From NCBI GenBank assembly GCA_016840025.1, contig JAEOTF010000446.1:1-28102 (forward strand): a stretch of 28,102 bases of DNA. Direction: 5' to 3'. Position numbers and translations under genes: made by a program. Positions 25,194 to 28,102 of this stretch are shown piece by piece; position 1 is the stretch's first letter, and the number at the start of each line of letters is the position of its first letter. The DNA comes from Candidatus Hodarchaeota archaeon (GTDB lineage: Archaea > Asgardarchaeota > Heimdallarchaeia > Hodarchaeales > YT1-039). The notes beneath the pieces are model-generated. The model made no database searches. It had not been told where the DNA came from and saw nothing but the letters and a program-made list of their open reading frames with translations.

Positions 25194-27305
25194 TTGTTAC
25201 AAATAAAATATCTCTTTGAGCCGCGCTCTATTGCAGTTATAGGCGCTTCACACAATCCCACTAAGATTGGTCACAGCATAGTAAGTAATATTCTCCTCAA
25301 TAAATACCCCGGTAAAGTTTACCCTATCAATCCAAAGGGTGGTGAAATTCTAGGATTAAAGACCTACAAATCACTTGAAGAGATTGATGGAGAGATTGAT
25401 CTTGCAACAATTGCGATTCCTGCAAAATTTGTCTTTGAAGCTGTGAAAATATGCGCTTCTAAAGGCGTGAAATTCCTATCAATCATAACGTCGGGATTTT
25501 CGGAGATAGGTAACTTAGAAGAGGAGCGAAAGATTGTAGAATATGCCAATAAGCACGGAATGCGAGTTCTCGGTCCCAATATATTTGGCTTATATTCAGT
25601 TAAGGCTTCTCTGAATGCGACATTTGGAGCAAAGCATATAAAGCCCGGTAATGTGGCAATTGTGACCCAAAGCGGCGCTCTTGGCGTTGCAATGATTGGA
25701 AAAACTGAAACAGAGGGTATTGGCATATCGGCGATTATTAGTGTTGGCAACAAATCCGATCTTGAGGAAGCTGATCTTATAGAATATTTAGTAGAAGATA
25801 ACCAAACTAAAATTATTCTCCTATACATTGAAGGTATTCGACAAGGAGAGAGACTCGTTAGTGTCTTAAAAGACGCAACACGGAGAAAGCCCGTCATCGT
25901 GATAAAGTCAGGAAGGTCAAAAAGAGGTGCAATGGCAGCAGCTTCACATACAGGGTCTTTGGCAGGAGCTGATGAAGTTTTCTCTGACATCATGGAACAA
26001 TGCGGTGTTCTTAGAGCTTTAAGTGTTCAAGAAGCCTTAAATTGGGTAAAATTCCTATCTGTCGCCCCATTACCGTGTGGAGAGAACACAGTGATTATTA
26101 GTAATGCAGGAGGAGTTGCTGTGCTCGCTACAGATGCTGCAGAGCTCTATGGTGTTACCCTTTATGATGATCTCGAAATTTTGAAACAAGTTTTTTCTCC
26201 CGTGACACCTGAATTTGGATCAACAAAAAACCCAATCGATATCACAGGTCAAGCTACTACAGCTCATTATGAATTAGCTATTGAGACTGCACTTGAAAAT
26301 GAGCATATTCATTCAATTATCTGCTTGGGATGTGAGACCGCTCTATTTGACGCTGATCAACTTGTAATGATAGGAAAAAAGCAGTTTGTGGATCGAAAAA
26401 TTGAGAAGCCTCTCGTACTCTCTTTTTTTGGGGGGGTAGAAATTGAAAAAAGTCAAAGTATTCTCAAAAGCCTGGGCATTCCTATCTTTTCAGATGTTTA
26501 CGAAGCTGTTTCGTGTATGGGTGCATTATACAAGACTTATAGAAATATTAGTTACAGAGAAGAGATAGTAGACTTAGATGAACCTAAAATCGATGTTTCC
26601 ACAATTCAAAAAATTGTTCAAGAAGTTAGGGCTGATAATAGACAATTTTTACTGGTGCATGAGGCTGCTCGTGTAATGGATGCTGCTGGAATTCTCATGC
26701 CAAAAAGCTATATAGCAAAAAACATCCTTGAGGCAGTAAAATACTCTGAACAAGTAGGTTATCCTGTAGTAATGAAGATCGTATCTAAAGACATCATTCA
26801 CAAAAGTGATGCGGGTGGGGTTGCTTTAGACTTGGAGAATAATGAAGAGGTTATCAATGCCTATGAAGCCATCATGACTTCCTGTAGACAATATAACCCA
26901 AATGCGGAGATTCAGGGAGTCGAAATAGTTAGCATGATTTCAGTAACTGACGCTATTGAATGTATTATAGGGGCGCGGAAAGATAGATCATTCGGTCCTG
27001 TTGTCATGTTCGGACTTGGTGGCATTTACGTTGAAGTTTTAAAAGATGTATCGTTTCGAGCTGTGCCATTGACTCATGCAGATGCCGTAGGAATGATTAA
27101 ACAAATTCGATCTTATCCTTTACTCTTAGGGGTGAGAGGCGAAGAACGAAAAGACATTGAATCATGCATAGACGTTATCTTACGCTTAAGTAAGATAATT
27201 GAGTCATGTCGAGATATTTCAGATATTGAAATCAATCCATTAGTAGTTTATGAACAGAACAAAGGAGTTACAGCTGTAGATGTTAGAATTCTTCTTACCC
27301 CCTAA
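25194..27305 (+). CDS. acd: acyl-CoA synthetase (ADP-forming), fused alpha-beta
   Basis: Converts acetyl- or acyl-CoA + ADP + Pi to the acid + ATP + CoA, the usual substrate-level ATP step in acetate-forming archaea. 703 residues. Order: CoA-binding domain (LFEPRSIAVIGAS at 7-19, VTSG-like IITSGFSEIG, LGPNIFGLYS near 126), two succinyl-CoA-ligase-like domains with the phospho-His loop SHTGSLAGADEVF (H252), then an ATP-grasp beta part from about 480 with VVMKIVSKDIIHKSDAGGV (swinging-loop His candidate H536) and MFGLGGIYVEVLKDVSFR. The common GPNC is GPNI. Start TTG 25194 with AGGG upstream. A T7G7 run at 26423-26436 is a possible sequencing-error site, but the frame stays open. Substrate range cannot be read off. 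Confidence 0.93.
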   Translation: MLQIKYLFEPRSIAVIGASHNPTKIGHSIVSNILLNKYPGKVYPINPKGGEILGLKTYKSLEEIDGEIDLATIAIPAKFVFEAVKICASKGVKFLSIITSGFSEIGNLEEERKIVEYANKHGMRVLGPNIFGLYSVKASLNATFGAKHIKPGNVAIVTQSGALGVAMIGKTETEGIGISAIISVGNKSDLEEADLIEYLVEDNQTKIILLYIEGIRQGERLVSVLKDATRRKPVIVIKSGRSKRGAMAAASHTGSLAGADEVFSDIMEQCGVLRALSVQEALNWVKFLSVAPLPCGENTVIISNAGGVAVLATDAAELYGVTLYDDLEILKQVFSPVTPEFGSTKNPIDITGQATTAHYELAIETALENEHIHSIICLGCETALFDADQLVMIGKKQFVDRKIEKPLVLSFFGGVEIEKSQSILKSLGIPIFSDVYEAVSCMGALYKTYRNISYREEIVDLDEPKIDVSTIQKIVQEVRADNRQFLLVHEAARVMDAAGILMPKSYIAKNILEAVKYSEQVGYPVVMKIVSKDIIHKSDAGGVALDLENNEEVINAYEAIMTSCRQYNPNAEIQGVEIVSMISVTDAIECIIGARKDRSFGPVVMFGLGGIYVEVLKDVSFRAVPLTHADAVGMIKQIRSYPLLLGVRGEERKDIESCIDVILRLSKIIESCRDISDIEINPLVVYEQNKGVTAVDVRILLTP

Positions 27306-27323
27306 TGTTGAGTGGTGACTTGA

Positions 27324-28102
27324 ATGGTGAAGATTGTTGTTGCGAGTACACGCAGAAATGCTGGTAAGACTAGTATTATAATTGGCTTAGCAAAAGCACT
27401 TGGTAAAAAAGTTGGGTACATGAAACCCTTTGGTGATAGACAGGTGTATCAAAAGAAACGCCTATGGGACTCTGATGCTGCTTTGATAACAAATATTTTT
27501 GGATTAGAATATACTCCAGAGGATATGACACTCGGTTTTGACCACTCAAAATTACGATACATCTATGATGATGAAACAGCACTTGCTAATAAACTTATTG
27601 AAATAGTAAAGAGCAGTAGTAAAGATAAGTCCGTCCTTTTTGTTGAAGGGGGCAATGATCTAGCATACGGTCTTTCAGTTTCTCTTGATCCATTAACAGT
27701 GGCAAGAACTCTTAGTGCAAAATTGTTGATTGTAGTATCTGGTAATCCTGATAAGATCTATGATGATCTTGTTTTCGTTAAGGATTATGTTATGCAGAAA
27801 GATATTGATCTTGCAGGGGTTATTATTAACAAAATTCGCGATTTAGCCGACTTTAAAGAAAATTATCTGGATAATATTAAGAAACTCGGCGTTAATGTCT
27901 TGGGCATCATTCCTTATCAACCTGAGCTCACGTATGTCTCGGTTGATTATATCTACCAGAAAATATTTGCTAAAATCATTGCTGGTGACCGTGGACTTGA
28001 CAAAATTGTCAAAAACATCTTTGTTGGGGCCATGTCTGCTAATATGGCAATTAGAAGACATGGCCCCAACAAAGATGTTTTTGACAATTTTGTCAAGTCC
28101 AC
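27324..28102 (+). CDS. BioD-like P-loop + DRTGG-domain protein (Pta N-terminal-like), truncated by window end
   Basis: The frame opens at ATG 27324, 18 bases after acd, and runs off the window (259 codons). The N-terminus VKIVVASTRRNAGKTSIIIG is a P-loop of the dethiobiotin synthetase/cobyrinate synthase type. YMKPFGDR, FVEGGNDLAYG, ARTLSAKLLIVVSG and GVIINKIRD follow the fold seen before the catalytic domain of some phosphotransacetylases. Near residue 238 GAMSANMAI matches the beginning of a DRTGG domain. The last ~15 codons (from 28056) are the reverse complement of 27991-28037 and are probably not genuine. Stand-alone proteins of this type may sense acetyl-CoA metabolism; the link with acd fits this. 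It is not a full Pta as far as visible. Confidence 0.7.
   Translation, partial: MVKIVVASTRRNAGKTSIIIGLAKALGKKVGYMKPFGDRQVYQKKRLWDSDAALITNIFGLEYTPEDMTLGFDHSKLRYIYDDETALANKLIEIVKSSSKDKSVLFVEGGNDLAYGLSVSLDPLTVARTLSAKLLIVVSGNPDKIYDDLVFVKDYVMQKDIDLAGVIINKIRDLADFKENYLDNIKKLGVNVLGIIPYQPELTYVSVDYIYQKIFAKIIAGDRGLDKIVKNIFVGAMSANMAIRRHGPNKDVFDNFVKS
27991..28102. repeat. perfect 47-bp inverted repeat at the window end, probable assembly or amplification artefact
   Basis: Bases 27991-28037 and 28056-28102 are exact reverse complements, separated by 18 bases (28038-28055). The second arm ends on the last base of the window. It lies inside the coding frame of the BioD/DRTGG gene and turns the frame into its own antisense. 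Such fold-backs at contig ends are common artefacts of multiple displacement amplification or assembly. Confidence 0.9.

Noticed and set aside
25364..25993. 209-codon frame antisense to acd
   Set aside because: acd is in a conserved coding frame throughout; the antisense protein has no recognisable domain.
26423..26436. Frameshift at the T7G7 run in acd
   Set aside because: The frame before and after encodes continuous, family-consistent sequence, so no frameshift is needed.
27843..28061. 72-codon minus-strand frame near the window end
   Set aside because: It lies antisense to the BioD/DRTGG gene, and its N-terminal part comes from the inverted-repeat artefact.

Overview
The window reads as a piece of an archaeal genome, most likely an Asgard archaeon. 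It is AT-rich and carries an archaeal-type riboflavin pathway (arfC, archaeal ribC), a group 3c-like [NiFe] hydrogenase with Hdr subunits, an ADP-forming acyl-CoA synthetase, TATA-like promoters, and a Rag/Arf-like GTPase with an HKxD G4 motif and a C-terminal roadblock/longin-like region. Assignment below Asgard level is not possible by eye; the GTPase is the main argument for Asgard. Shine-Dalgarno sites are strong, and TTG and GTG starts are common. Both ends cut through genes, and the right end is a perfect 47-bp fold-back that looks like an assembly or amplification artefact.

Layout. 1-2148 (-): N-terminal 716 codons of a secreted protein with FG-GAP/VCBS-like and EF-hand-like calcium loops. 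2328-2684 (+): a lone PEP-synthase swivelling domain whose catalytic His is Arg. 2681-6206 (-): riboflavin operon in the order ribB, ribC, ribH, amidohydrolase, arfC. 6398-8326 (-): acyl-CoA hydrolase/CoA-transferase fused to a GNAT domain. 8568-9836 (-): GTPase. 9869-23268 (-): a long redox operon. 23281-23959: a regulatory intergenic region. 23960-25045 (+): a regulator built from two Lrp/AsnC-like halves. 25194-28102 (+): acd, then a BioD-like/DRTGG protein.

The redox operon is the main discovery. Transcribed leftwards it encodes an HdrC-HdrB fusion, HdrA N-half::NuoE, NuoF, NuoG N-part::HdrA C-half, MvhD, MvhG, MvhA, EtfB, EtfA, a membrane EtfD-like cytochrome b/FeS/CCG protein, and a hydrogenase maturation protease. 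The hdrA gene is interrupted between the two cluster motifs of its inserted ferredoxin domain, and a NuoE-NuoF-NuoG set lies in that gap in conventional order, with E and G fused in frame to the two halves. The predicted product is one flavin-rich assembly linking H2, NAD(P)H, ferredoxin and an HdrB-type site, with an ETF/EtfD branch that may connect to the membrane. Both CCG proteins have lost ligands in their first cysteine-rich repeat, so classical heterodisulfide cleavage is doubtful.

How the genes fit together: Acd and the CoA-transferase handle acyl-CoA, Etf/EtfD would take acyl-CoA-derived electrons, the Hdr-Nuo-Mvh complex would balance NAD(P)H, ferredoxin and H2, and the riboflavin operon would supply FMN and FAD for these flavoproteins. 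This physiology is inference from gene content.
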